DNA from: Macrococcoides goetzii
GTDB lineage: Bacteria; Bacillota; Bacilli; Staphylococcales; Staphylococcaceae
DNA length: 64,000 nucleotides
Direction: 5' to 3'
Assembly: GCF_002742385.2 (NCBI RefSeq)
Contig: NZ_MJBI02000001.1
Span: 868,001 to 932,000 of the forward strand
Shown here: positions 21,682 through 30,922 of the stretch, piece after piece
Numbering within the stretch: the stretch's first letter is position 1
Layout: every line of letters begins with the position of its first letter
Notes under the pieces: model-generated
Seen by the model: only the letters and a program-made list of their open reading frames with translations
Told to the model about the DNA's origin: nothing
Databases searched by the model: none
Translations under genes and position numbers: made by a program

Positions 21682-23277
21682 CTATGGTTTTAAAATTATA
21701 TGATCGAACGTGTAGTTATTAATGTTATCAATAACTTCATCAAAGATGCCAAAATCGTAAGTGTTGATGAACTGAAGAGGATGCATAATTCTCTCCTGTA
21801 ATCCTCCACCAGGGTTCATCATGTTACCGATAGCATTTAAAGCGTTGAAATCAACATCATGACGACGCTTTATATCTTGGTGATATCTTTTCTTAAAATA
21901 TTCAAATTGACGTTTATGATAATTTAGATTATCTTGTAACAATTGCTTTGTCTCCATTGGAACATCTAGTAGTTGCATCGCTTCATAATCTGCTTCAATG
22001 TTCGCAATCGTTTCCTGCATTTGACTAAGTAATAGTCTATTTTCCTTTGAACCTAAAAAATCATTCTGGAACTTCTCAATACCATTATCGTATAGAGATT
22101 CAAATGTTATATTGAAACGTTGCATATCTTTTAATAATTTATCGTTTGTATAAGTTATACGCATACGCGGAACCACTGGAGGCATTTCAACTTTTGCGAA
22201 ATCAAAAACCTGCTTTAACTCTCCCCAGTATTTAATTTCTGATGGGCCACCAACAAAAGCTAAAGTGTTAAATAGCATTTCTTCCATCAATGGACGAGTA
22301 ACAACATTATTACTAAATAAATGTGGCGCAACTTGAATTTTAGCTCTGATTTCAGCTCTAGTAAAAGTTGCATCAGATTTTGATAGTCTATATTTACCAC
22401 CTTCAAACTTTAATAACTGACGTTTGCCTTCAAAAGACATAAACAGATGAACGTTTGTATCAGTTAAAATTTGACGTTCTCCGATGAGAGATTCCATCTT
22501 CTCTTGACCGTTTCTAAAGGCTTGATTGATTGCTTCATGATGATCAAACATCCAAACAAGTATGTCCGTTTCCAGCGCACGAATTTCTTTGTGCTGGCTA
22601 TCAATTAACAGTAAACCATAGTCTTTAAATAACGTATGAATGATGTACTGGAAATGATCCGTCCAATTTTCAGGCAAATCATTTAAAAGATTATGAATCG
22701 ATTTTGTTGATTTAGTTTCTATTAAACGCGTAATAAAGCGGTCAATCGTAAATTTTAATGCTTCCTGTTCAAAGTTAAGTACAGAAACACTGTCTGTTAC
22801 TTCTTCAGTTGGATAATATTTTATTTTATGCACATTATTTTCCGCTGTATATACATTAACATGATTTACTTCATCAAAATCATGATCTTCACCTGCAATC
22901 CAAAATACAGGTATAATCTCAGTACCTAGTTTTTTTGATTGTTCTTTTGCAAGAACAATTATAGAAATAATTTTATGTATTGTATACATCGGACTAACAA
23001 ACAGCCCTGCTTGTTGTCCACCGATGACAACCTTATTACCTTCAGCCAAAAGTGAAATATTTTTACACTGTTTTTCACTTAGTTCAAACTTAGCCATATA
23101 CTTTTCTATAACTTTTGAAAGTTTAGATTCTAAACCATTTGCTGCATTATTCATACGCACTTCATAACTTTCATCTTTTGTTACATCATACCTATATTGT
23201 GATAACACATCATCCTGATGTGTGTAGCGCTCTATAAAAGCCCCTTTATTATCTGCTAACTGCTTAATTATCTCCAC
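21682..23277 (-). CDS. bshC: Bacillithiol synthase (cysteine-adding enzyme)
   Basis: Adds cysteine to GlcN-malate, the last step of bacillithiol (low-molecular-weight thiol) synthesis. The 531 aa match the BshC (YllA) length. The nucleotide-binding type stretch VIGGQQAGLFVSP near 85-97 and PVFWIAGEDHDFDE near 125-138 are family hallmarks, and a coiled-coil region lies at about 410-490. In Bacillales it lies just before mraZ, as here. Confidence 0.95.
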   Translation of the reverse strand: MEIIKQLADNKGAFIERYTHQDDVLSQYRYDVTKDESYEVRMNNAANGLESKLSKVIEKYMAKFELSEKQCKNISLLAEGNKVVIGGQQAGLFVSPMYTIHKIISIIVLAKEQSKKLGTEIIPVFWIAGEDHDFDEVNHVNVYTAENNVHKIKYYPTEEVTDSVSVLNFEQEALKFTIDRFITRLIETKSTKSIHNLLNDLPENWTDHFQYIIHTLFKDYGLLLIDSQHKEIRALETDILVWMFDHHEAINQAFRNGQEKMESLIGERQILTDTNVHLFMSFEGKRQLLKFEGGKYRLSKSDATFTRAEIRAKIQVAPHLFSNNVVTRPLMEEMLFNTLAFVGGPSEIKYWGELKQVFDFAKVEMPPVVPRMRITYTNDKLLKDMQRFNITFESLYDNGIEKFQNDFLGSKENRLLLSQMQETIANIEADYEAMQLLDVPMETKQLLQDNLNYHKRQFEYFKKRYHQDIKRRHDVDFNALNAIGNMMNPGGGLQERIMHPLQFINTYDFGIFDEVIDNINNYTFDHIILKP

Positions 23278-23359
23278 TTGTCTACACCTCGCATTTTATC
23301 ATTATTTAGTATAATGATATTCAAGCGCAAATACAATTTTACGGCTTATTCAAAAAAAT

Positions 23360-23385
23360 AAGTGTATCGCAAAAGCGATACACTT
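23360..23385 (-). terminator. Terminator after rpmF
   Basis: An 11-bp perfect stem AAGTGTATCGC/GCGATACACTT with a TTTT loop, followed by ATTTTTTTG on the minus strand. Confidence 0.88.
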
Positions 23386-23393
23386 ATAAAAAA

Positions 23394-23567
23394 TTATTTA
23401 GAAACTACTTCTTTACCATTGTATGAACCACATGATGGACATACGCGGTGAGATAATTTCATTTCGCCGCATGATGGACATTTAACCATACCAGGTACTG
23501 ATAATTTGAAGTGTGTACGACGTTTTCTTTTCGCTGTTTTAGATGTTCTTCTAAAAGGAACTGCCAT
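23394..23567 (-). CDS. rpmF: 50S ribosomal protein L32
   Basis: A 57-aa protein reading [19 protein letters not shown] at the start, the L32 signature. The C-terminal half has two CPSC pairs (Cys30/33 and Cys43/46) for a zinc ribbon, so this is the zinc-containing (C+) form. The ATG follows GGAGGCAAAATACA. It sits after the yceD gene, as in most bacteria, and is followed by a strong terminator. Confidence 0.97.
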   Translation of the reverse strand: MAVPFRRTSKTAKRKRRTHFKLSVPGMVKCPSCGEMKLSHRVCPSCGSYNGKEVVSK

Positions 23568-23588
23568 TGTATTTTGCCTCCTATCGAT

Positions 23589-24101
23589 CTAGTTTTCAGA
23601 CATACTGTCTTTTAAAGCTTGAAGTTTTGCAAGCCTTGGATCAACCTTAGGCTTTTCATCTTCTAATTGACTTTCATCAATTACTTCCCAACCTTTACCT
23701 TTTGTTAGTTCTAAATCAACATCCTCTTTTACCACACGTACAGGTTTATTGATTACAACTAACTCTTGAATAACGGGTGTTAAGTCTATAACACCATTCA
23801 AAATGGCATGTCTATTCTCATCATATTCAACATAATCGTTATCATCAAAATATTCTACTGATTGGATGTCGAATGGAACTTCAACATCTTCTAATGTTCT
23901 TGCACAAGTCATAACGAATTGTCCAGTTACATGTAAATCAGCTACTACTTCGTTTGACTTAGGTGTTAATTTACCTTCCACCTTAATAGGTGATATATCA
24001 ACTAACTGTAAGCTAGATATTAAATGATTTAAGTTGATTTCTGATTCAAATGGATAACCACTATCACGGTGTTTTCTTAATTCAGCTAATGACCATTTCA
24101 T
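23589..24101 (-). CDS. DUF177/YceD family protein (YlbN-like)
   Basis: A protein of 170 aa of the YceD family, which is linked to ribosome or 23S rRNA accumulation and almost always precedes rpmF. The conserved CARTLE stretch is near residues 70-76. The C-terminus is charged. It is 21 bases upstream of rpmF and very likely co-transcribed. Molecular function is not established. Confidence 0.92.
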   Translation of the reverse strand: MKWSLAELRKHRDSGYPFESEINLNHLISSLQLVDISPIKVEGKLTPKSNEVVADLHVTGQFVMTCARTLEDVEVPFDIQSVEYFDDNDYVEYDENRHAILNGVIDLTPVIQELVVINKPVRVVKEDVDLELTKGKGWEVIDESQLEDEKPKVDPRLAKLQALKDSMSEN

Positions 24102-24171
24102 ATGGTTTCACCTCTTACAAACACAAAATTTATTTTACCTCTTTTAATAACAGTTTGTCAAGATTTTTTCT

Positions 24172-24189
24172 TAACAGATATTTCTGTTA
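24172..24189. promoter_or_regulatory. Inverted repeat between yceD and tmcAL
   Basis: TAACAGA-TATT-TCTGTTA is a 7-bp inverted repeat in the 124-base divergent gap. It could be an operator or overlap the tmcAL promoter (TACAAT lies at its right edge), but no regulator can be named. Confidence 0.35.
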
Positions 24190-24225
24190 CAATCATCATT
24201 ATAAACTGATGGGAGGGGAAATACA

Positions 24226-25296
24226 ATGAAGTCAATCGGAATTATTTGTGAATATAATCCTTTTCATAATGGGCATAAATATCAGATAGAACAAGTAAAA
24301 AAATTATACCCTAAAGCAAAAATAGTAGCAATCATGAGTGGACAATTCGTTCAACGTGGTGAACCAGCATTTCTAAATAAATTTATACGTACAAAAATGG
24401 CACTTGATTATGTGGACTTAGTTGTTGAACTCCCTCAATTCTATGCAGTAAGTTATGCAGATGACTTTGCTCGTGGTGGTATCATGATTGCTAAAAAGCT
24501 CAGACTTGATGGTTTGTCATTTGGCAGTGAAAGCGGTAATCTTAACAAAATTGATTTTGAGATAAAGTCACCTACTCGTGAAGATATACGTACTGGAGCA
24601 GCGTACCCAAAATTAATGAGTGCTGATTTAAAATCAAATGATATATTAGCTCATGCATATTTAAAAGCTACGAAAGAAATTTACCCTACACTTACATTAA
24701 TTCCAATCCCACGAATTTATAATGATTACACAGATGAAGTTTTGACAGGTACAATTTCAAGTGCAACTGCAATACGCAAAAATTATTTTAATGACAATGA
24801 CATTAAAGCGACAATGCCACACAGTGAACTGATTGTCAATGCAGTCCGTTGGGAAGATTATTTTACGTTAATAAAATATCGTATGCTATCCATGAATGTA
24901 CTTGAACTTCAAGAAATATATACGATGTATGAAGGATTAGAAAATCGATTAAAGAAAGTTATTCGTGAAGTGAAAACATTCGATGAATTAATAGAAAAGA
25001 TGGTATCAAAACGATATACAAGAAGTAGAATTCAACGTTTACTTGTTTATATTTTGTTAAATATAAAAGAAAAAGATGTTCCTCTATTAAAAGAAATTAC
25101 AGCTGTACGAGTACTAGGGATGAATGATTCAGGACGAAAACTAATTAAATCTATTGAAGACGTTGTAATCGTGACAAATGTAAACAGTGTGTCACGTGAC
25201 CATTTCGGTTTAGAAATAAAAGCTACTGAAATATATAACCTTATTAGTGGTAGCACGATGACAGATTTTAACACGTCAGTTATATATAAGCGCTAA
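24226..25296 (+). CDS. tmcAL: tRNA(Met) cytidine acetate ligase
   Basis: Uses ATP and acetate to make N4-acetylcytidine at the wobble base of elongator tRNA-Met (YlbM family). The nucleotidyltransferase fold shows GIICEYNPFHNGH at 5-17 (HxGH-type motif) and MSGQFVQRGEPAF near 40-52, with conserved GTISSATAIR near 180. 356 aa, slightly shorter than B. subtilis TmcAL. ATG after GGGAGG. Confidence 0.93.
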   Translation: MKSIGIICEYNPFHNGHKYQIEQVKKLYPKAKIVAIMSGQFVQRGEPAFLNKFIRTKMALDYVDLVVELPQFYAVSYADDFARGGIMIAKKLRLDGLSFGSESGNLNKIDFEIKSPTREDIRTGAAYPKLMSADLKSNDILAHAYLKATKEIYPTLTLIPIPRIYNDYTDEVLTGTISSATAIRKNYFNDNDIKATMPHSELIVNAVRWEDYFTLIKYRMLSMNVLELQEIYTMYEGLENRLKKVIREVKTFDELIEKMVSKRYTRSRIQRLLVYILLNIKEKDVPLLKEITAVRVLGMNDSGRKLIKSIEDVVIVTNVNSVSRDHFGLEIKATEIYNLISGSTMTDFNTSVIYKR

Positions 25297-25404
25297 AGAT
25301 TGAGATGCGCGGTTAAAACGGTTGTATTATCAAATTACTCCCCCATACTCTGGCACTTGCATATCAATCCATAGGAAAGTGTGTAAAATTCAACTACTCC
25401 ATCA

Positions 25405-25435
25405 AAAAACCACATCATATCTGGATGTGGTTTTT
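25405..25435. terminator. Bidirectional terminator between tmcAL and coaD
   Basis: Perfect 12-bp stem AAAAACCACATC/GATGTGGTTTTT with a seven-base loop. A-tract and T-tract flank it, so it can stop the converging tmcAL and coaD transcripts. The 107 bases before it (25297-25404) show no gene. Confidence 0.9.
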
Positions 25436-25444
25436 CAATATGAT

Positions 25445-26480
<1,036 letters not shown>

Positions 26481-26517
26481 ATATTACTCCTTTTAAATTT
26501 AATATCACGGTTCTTTT

Positions 26518-26571
26518 CATGTATAATAATAATATCAATATATACATGTATAATAATAATATCAATATATA
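26518..26571. repeat. Perfect 27-bp tandem duplication with two -10 boxes
   Basis: The 27-base unit at 26518-26544 is repeated without change at 26545-26571. Each copy has TGTATAAT, a good -10 element, reading toward the gene at 26585. The repeat fills almost the whole divergent gap between rsmD and that gene. Confidence 0.9.
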
Positions 26572-26584
26572 AAGGGGAACCGTA

Positions 26585-26974
26585 ATGAAACAAGCTTTTA
26601 TTTCGCTCGGCGAAGGTTATAGTGATCTTTTCGAACTCGAGCAATTAATGAAATATAATCATGATCGTACTGATTGTGTCTTATTTTTACATACGACGTT
26701 AGAAGAACAGCCTAAAACGTCCGTTGTACTGATTATGAATCCAACAGAAGATGGTAACTTCCAGGCGATGTATAGTATTTTTGAAGGGATAAATTATCCA
26801 TATCCCGATAGTAACAAACGCTTTGATCTCGTTAAGTCATGGGCTGAAAAATATCAAATTCCAATAAAAGAATTTGATGTAAAAGCAAAGCATTTCTTTT
26901 ATGAAGATGCACTTTATCATCAGTACTTAATTGGTGTGTTACGTCTTCAACGTGTTATTAAACCGATGCATTAA
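26585..26974 (+). CDS. Conserved Staphylococcaceae protein of unknown function (DUF7147-like)
   Basis: A soluble 129-aa protein with no signal peptide or membrane segment. It resembles a small family in staphylococci and bacilli next to coaD/rsmD that some annotations mislabel as methylthioribose kinase; it is far too short for that enzyme. The start ATG follows AAGGGG. It reads away from rsmD, from the duplicated promoter, and its end overlaps the end of ylbG by 17 bases. Function unknown. Confidence 0.8.
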   Translation: MKQAFISLGEGYSDLFELEQLMKYNHDRTDCVLFLHTTLEEQPKTSVVLIMNPTEDGNFQAMYSIFEGINYPYPDSNKRFDLVKSWAEKYQIPIKEFDVKAKHFFYEDALYHQYLIGVLRLQRVIKPMH

Positions 26975-27218
26975 GTTTATTATCACTTGAACTGTAGTCT
27001 GTCCTTAATTGTTTATATGGTGAGATAAGAACATTTGTCACAAACTTTAATTTTTCCAATTGTGAAAGTGTATGATCTAACTTATCTTCATTGATATACA
27101 TTGCAACCCATTTTTCCTTACGATTGCTATGCACAATATGACCATACTTTCGAATTTGACGTTCATGTTTATGACTTTTCAAATAAATAATAAGTTGTTC
27201 TCTTTGAACTAATGTCAT
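26958..27218 (-). CDS. ylbG: YlbG family protein (DUF2129)
   Basis: A small cytosolic protein, 86 aa from the ATG of MTLVQREQ (27218), which has AGAGGAAAG upstream; the longer frame to 27335 crosses the promoter of the neighbouring gene. RKYGHIVHSNRKEKWVAMYI matches the YlbG core. Function unknown. Close to ylbF and rsmD as in B. subtilis. The last 17 bases overlap the converging gene at 26585-26974. Confidence 0.85.
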   Translation of the reverse strand: MTLVQREQLIIYLKSHKHERQIRKYGHIVHSNRKEKWVAMYINEDKLDHTLSQLEKLKFVTNVLISPYKQLRTDYSSSDNKLNASV

Positions 27219-27307
27219 ATATTTCTTTCCTCTCATTCTGCTTTCTTTTATAGTATCATTTGTTCTGTTAAAATTAAAATAACAAATTTCAGTTGGAGGT
27301 ACATATT

Positions 27308-28228
27308 TTGAAAAAAAACACTTTATTAAAAACAATCGCTATAACAGGTCTTACATATTCAGCAGCTGTTGCAGCTACTAAAATGACGAGTAAGCAAAGT
27401 GCACGCAATATTAAACCTTTCTTCAGCAAACGTTCACCGTACATATTTGCACATCGTGGAGGATTAAAACTTGCTCCTGAACATACGATGGCTGCATTTA
27501 ACCAATCACATAAATTAGGCATTGACGGTTTTGAGATTGATATTAGATTAACGAAAGATAATGAAATCGTAGTACTTCATGATGCTCTTGTTGATCGCGT
27601 TTCGAATGGTTCTGGTAAAGTATGTGATCATACTTTAGAAGAATTGAAGCAGCTTGACTTTGGTTATCATTTTAAAGATATTAATGGCGAATATCCATAT
27701 CGTGGTCATGAAGATGCTAAAATAGTTACTTTAAACGAGTTATTAGATGCTTTTCCTAATTTACTCATCAACATTGATATTAAAGATAGCAAACAATCAA
27801 CGCCTGGTAAACTAGCACCTGTGCTATTGTACCGCTTAATTCATTCTAAACAGGCCTTTGACCGCGTTTGCGTAACAAGCTTTGAAGATGAACAAACGTT
27901 ACGTTTTAATGCATATGCACATGATCGTGTTGCAGTTGGTGCTGGTCAAAAAGAAGTTGCTCGTGCATATTATGCTTTTAATTCAGGGATGAAACATATA
28001 TATCAACCTAATGTGGATACGTTCCAAATACCGACACATTATCGTGGTATTCCATTAAATAATGAAAAATTCATTCAGTTTCTTCAAAGTTTAAATATCG
28101 CAGTAGGATATTGGGTCATCAACAGTATCGATGAAATGGATGCTTTACTAAAAAAAGGTGTACACACTATCGTTACAGATCGCCCTGATATTGCAATGCA
28201 TTTAATTAATGAGAAGTATAAAAAGTAA
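27308..28228 (+). CDS. Glycerophosphodiester phosphodiesterase family protein
   Basis: Hydrolyses glycerophosphodiesters to glycerol 3-phosphate and an alcohol. The GDPD signature is HRGG (49-52) with PEHT, then FEIDI and LHD near 75-90, and IDIKDSK near 155. A hydrophobic N-terminus (about 7-24) suggests export or a membrane anchor; no lipobox Cys. The start is TTG at 27308, eight bases after TTGGAGG; the TTG at 27293 overlaps the binding site itself and is unlikely. A single-gene unit ending at a strong terminator. Confidence 0.92.
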   Translation: MKKNTLLKTIAITGLTYSAAVAATKMTSKQSARNIKPFFSKRSPYIFAHRGGLKLAPEHTMAAFNQSHKLGIDGFEIDIRLTKDNEIVVLHDALVDRVSNGSGKVCDHTLEELKQLDFGYHFKDINGEYPYRGHEDAKIVTLNELLDAFPNLLINIDIKDSKQSTPGKLAPVLLYRLIHSKQAFDRVCVTSFEDEQTLRFNAYAHDRVAVGAGQKEVARAYYAFNSGMKHIYQPNVDTFQIPTHYRGIPLNNEKFIQFLQSLNIAVGYWVINSIDEMDALLKKGVHTIVTDRPDIAMHLINEKYKK

Positions 28229-28236
28229 GTTTAATT

Positions 28237-28274
28237 AAATAAAGGAATGGCTAAGTTAAGCCATTCCTTTATTT
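28237..28274. terminator. Bidirectional terminator, 15-bp perfect stem
   Basis: Arms 28237-28251 and 28260-28274 pair perfectly, with an eight-base loop. The loop contains the stop codon of the minus-strand gene that ends at 28256, and the stem codes for its last residues. It serves both converging genes. Confidence 0.92.
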
Positions 28275-28840
28275 TTTATTTCATATATTTCTATACCTCG
28301 GTAATGCATAATATTTTCAATTTGTAAATCCACAGCTTCAAACATTGATTCAAGCTGTTGTCTTCTGTTAAAAAAGAGATTAATTTTATAGTATAAAATA
28401 ATTTTCCCTTTTTTCTTTATTATTCTTTGAAATTCTTTTATAAGTTCTTCTTTTTCAAGAAAAGTATCAAAAGGTTGATTAATTAATATATAATGAAACT
28501 TCTTATCTTTATAAGGCAATGCGTTACTCGAAGCTATTTCATAATTAAAATGTGGATATATATGCATTGAAGTTTGCAAATTTCGAATAGACTGATCCAG
28601 AATATAACCTTTAATATTTGTCTGATGGTCAATACTATTCACCCATTTACCGGTATGACATCCTATACATAATACTTTTTGATGATATTTTATAGGTACA
28701 TAGTTACCAAGAAATTTTTCAAATATCGGGATAAAAATTAAATCACTATTTTTAGCTTTAAATAAATGCTCATCCGGACGGTTCAAAAATTTAATTTTCT
28801 TTTCCCATTTAGAAATGAGTTTCTTCTCATTTACCTCCAT
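28256..28840 (-). CDS. Putative class I SAM-dependent methyltransferase
   Basis: A protein of 194 aa with a methyltransferase-like fold: motif I is VLCIGCHTGKWV (about 56-67), where the usual Asp/Glu before the glycine is replaced by Cys, followed by SNALPYKDKKFHYILINQPF (a motif II/III type region) and a GKIILYY strand. Basic, Lys-rich start. It follows ylbF by nine bases and is probably co-transcribed. Substrate unknown. Confidence 0.7.
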   Translation of the reverse strand: MEVNEKKLISKWEKKIKFLNRPDEHLFKAKNSDLIFIPIFEKFLGNYVPIKYHQKVLCIGCHTGKWVNSIDHQTNIKGYILDQSIRNLQTSMHIYPHFNYEIASSNALPYKDKKFHYILINQPFDTFLEKEELIKEFQRIIKKKGKIILYYKINLFFNRRQQLESMFEAVDLQIENIMHYRGIEIYEIKNKGMA

Positions 28841-28849
28841 AAAAACCTC

Positions 28850-29272
28850 CTAACTACACCCGCATCCACTGCTGCATGTATGGGATTCAAAAAATGGATT
28901 ACCTTTTTCTACCTTTACTTCTGCTGAAACAGATGATGCAATTATGATAAGAACTTCATCCAGTAAAGTTTGTAATTGTGTTTCAAGAAGTTTCACCTGT
29001 GCCACTTCAGGGTGCATATCATATTCTTTTTTCTTCTTTCTTGTTTCAAGCATTACACGCTGATAATCAGGATGATAACGGCCAAATCGGTTTACTTCAT
29101 CATATCTTTCTTTTATACGGATGAGTTCGTTTTTTAGCTGCTGTACTTCTTCATTAATACTTAAGTCTAAAAATGCTTTTTTATATGCTTGATAAGACTC
29201 ACTTTGAAGGATCATTTGATTTAATTCGTCTGCAAGATCCATTACTTCTATAAAATCTATATCATAAATCAT
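28850..29272 (-). CDS. ylbF: YlbF/RicF family protein with C-terminal cysteine cluster
   Basis: In B. subtilis YlbF (RicF) joins YmcA and YaaT in the Ric complex, which binds iron-sulfur clusters and guides RNase Y processing of operon mRNAs. This 140-aa protein is mostly helical (about 1-115) and ends with TCSSGCGC, giving Cys133, Cys137 and Cys139, the expected cluster ligands. ylbG lies nearby. Starts with ATG. Confidence 0.9.
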   Translation of the reverse strand: MIYDIDFIEVMDLADELNQMILQSESYQAYKKAFLDLSINEEVQQLKNELIRIKERYDEVNRFGRYHPDYQRVMLETRKKKKEYDMHPEVAQVKLLETQLQTLLDEVLIIIASSVSAEVKVEKGNPFFESHTCSSGCGCS

Positions 29273-29283
29273 AATTCCACTTC

Positions 29284-30363
29284 CTAATCTGCTTGTGTAT
29301 CTCTGTTTTCATTGTTTATAAAAATTAATGAATAATATGAACCAGAAATTCCTCCACCCATTTCATTGATATTTCTGTTAAGCATATTTTCTCTATGCTC
29401 ATCAGAGTTTAACCAGCTATTGATTAAACTTGGTACATCATCAAAATTAAACGCGATATTTTGAGATAAATGCAAATAATTAATATCCAGTTTATTTAGT
29501 TCACTGCCAATTTCATCTTCAACCTGCTTTACTTTCTTTTGTTTTTCCTTATTTAAAGAAGCAACCTGAAATTGTGCTACATGATTGATTAATTCGTTTG
29601 TTTCTAGTAGCTGTCTTCCATTTATTTTACGCATATAATTCGTGATTTCAAACATTGTCAGTACTTTGTTACTGTTAATTGCAACTTCATCTTTAGTGTG
29701 AATTTCGTTATTAGCAGTCTTCTCTATCGTCTTACCTTTACTACTCATCGCATAGGGTTGCATCTGAACGAGTGTATTCGGCTCAATATAACGCATCGCC
29801 ATTACTTTGTTTGAAATTCTATCAATATAAACTTGTACAAAAATATCATCATATTGTATTAAAGTCTGTGTTTTAATATCTACCTCGGTTAACTGAAACT
29901 GATATTCTGACTGTTTTGTTTTGATTATGGGTTCACTTACAATCGCATTTCCATTAAAGATATTATCTGCACTTTGTCCAATTTTAAATGGATAGCTTTT
30001 TGCATTTTTACCCGTTGCATAAGCCATTACAATTTTTTTATTATTGACACCAAGTATGTAATATTGGTCTTTAAACTCATAGACAAAATTCTTGTAATTA
30101 AAATTTGAATCATATATTCGTTTTGGATAACCATATTGTTCAGTAAACTGATTTATATTTTTACCGATGTAAACACCAAGACCTTTACTAAGTTTTGGTC
30201 TTTTAACTGTATTTTTAGATGAAGGTTTGATATCTTCATTTGAAATCTTCTCTTTTGCGGGATTTTCTAATACATCAAATTTTAATGAAGGTGAATAAAA
30301 TAAATAAAATAAAAATACACCCATTAAAAAAATTAGCAGAAGTTTAATTAAAATACTTTTCAA
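29284..30363 (-). CDS. ylbC: CAP/SCP domain protein with CAP-associated domain (YlbC-like)
   Basis: Exported 359-aa protein. One N-terminal hydrophobic segment (about 5-24) as a signal anchor, a CAP-associated domain (about 60-215) with GKNINQFTEQYG at its start, and a C-terminal CAP/SCP domain (about 230-355) with SWLNSDEHRENMLNRN. Catalytic function of bacterial CAP proteins is unclear. It precedes ylbF on the same strand with an 11-base gap, as in the ylb cluster of B. subtilis. Confidence 0.88.
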   Translation of the reverse strand: MKSILIKLLLIFLMGVFLFYLFYSPSLKFDVLENPAKEKISNEDIKPSSKNTVKRPKLSKGLGVYIGKNINQFTEQYGYPKRIYDSNFNYKNFVYEFKDQYYILGVNNKKIVMAYATGKNAKSYPFKIGQSADNIFNGNAIVSEPIIKTKQSEYQFQLTEVDIKTQTLIQYDDIFVQVYIDRISNKVMAMRYIEPNTLVQMQPYAMSSKGKTIEKTANNEIHTKDEVAINSNKVLTMFEITNYMRKINGRQLLETNELINHVAQFQVASLNKEKQKKVKQVEDEIGSELNKLDINYLHLSQNIAFNFDDVPSLINSWLNSDEHRENMLNRNINEMGGGISGSYYSLIFINNENRDTQAD

Positions 30364-30491
30364 AAATACACCTTCTTTTTCTTTTTCTTATCACTATTCT
30401 AACATTATTTGAAATGAAATGAATATTCGATTGCATCAATAACGATTTTATCTTAAAATTGAAGATAGAATGATTTAGGGAGGAACTTAGA

Positions 30492-30851
30492 ATGGTATTC
30501 ACAAATTCAGGGATTGAAACAATCGTAGCTGAACAATCTTTAATCCAGCATGTAATGAATAAACACGGTTTAGTATTAGGGGGCCATTGGGATTTTGAAC
30601 GTGCTACTTATGATTTAAAATATGAATTATCAGAAGGTATTTATTATTTACGTATTCCTGGTTACGCTATTGATGGTGATGTGGGCGCTAGAAATGCTAC
30701 TTTGCAAATGATGGATCCATATTTAGGTAAACACTATTATCCAACTGGTGTCGAATACGGAGAAGATGAATATTTTAGTGATGCATTAGTTGAACATTGT
30801 AAACGTACGATTACTAGCATCTATAATGATATTAAAGCGATTCAAGCATAA
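30492..30851 (+). CDS. YugN-like family protein
   Basis: A soluble 119-aa protein matching the YugN-like family, with GGHWDFERATYDLKYEL near 30-46 and YYLRIPGYAIDGDVG near 50-66. Function is unknown. ATG after AGGGAGG. Single-gene unit with its own terminator. Confidence 0.85.
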   Translation: MVFTNSGIETIVAEQSLIQHVMNKHGLVLGGHWDFERATYDLKYELSEGIYYLRIPGYAIDGDVGARNATLQMMDPYLGKHYYPTGVEYGEDEYFSDALVEHCKRTITSIYNDIKAIQA

Positions 30852-30864
30852 TTCTAGTTAACTA

Positions 30865-30893
30865 AGCGTGAACAAATTCATTTGTCTCACGCT
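30865..30893 (+). terminator. Terminator after the yugN-like gene
   Basis: AGCGTGA pairs with TCACGCT and the stem continues with ACAAAT/ATTTGT after one unpaired base; ATTTTTATT follows on the plus strand. Confidence 0.85.
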
Positions 30894-30922
30894 ATTTTTA
30901 TTACCAAAGAAGAGGTGATGTC

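Noticed and set aside
26518-26571. CRISPR-like repeat
   Set aside because: Only two copies directly joined without a spacer, AT-rich, and no cas genes nearby.
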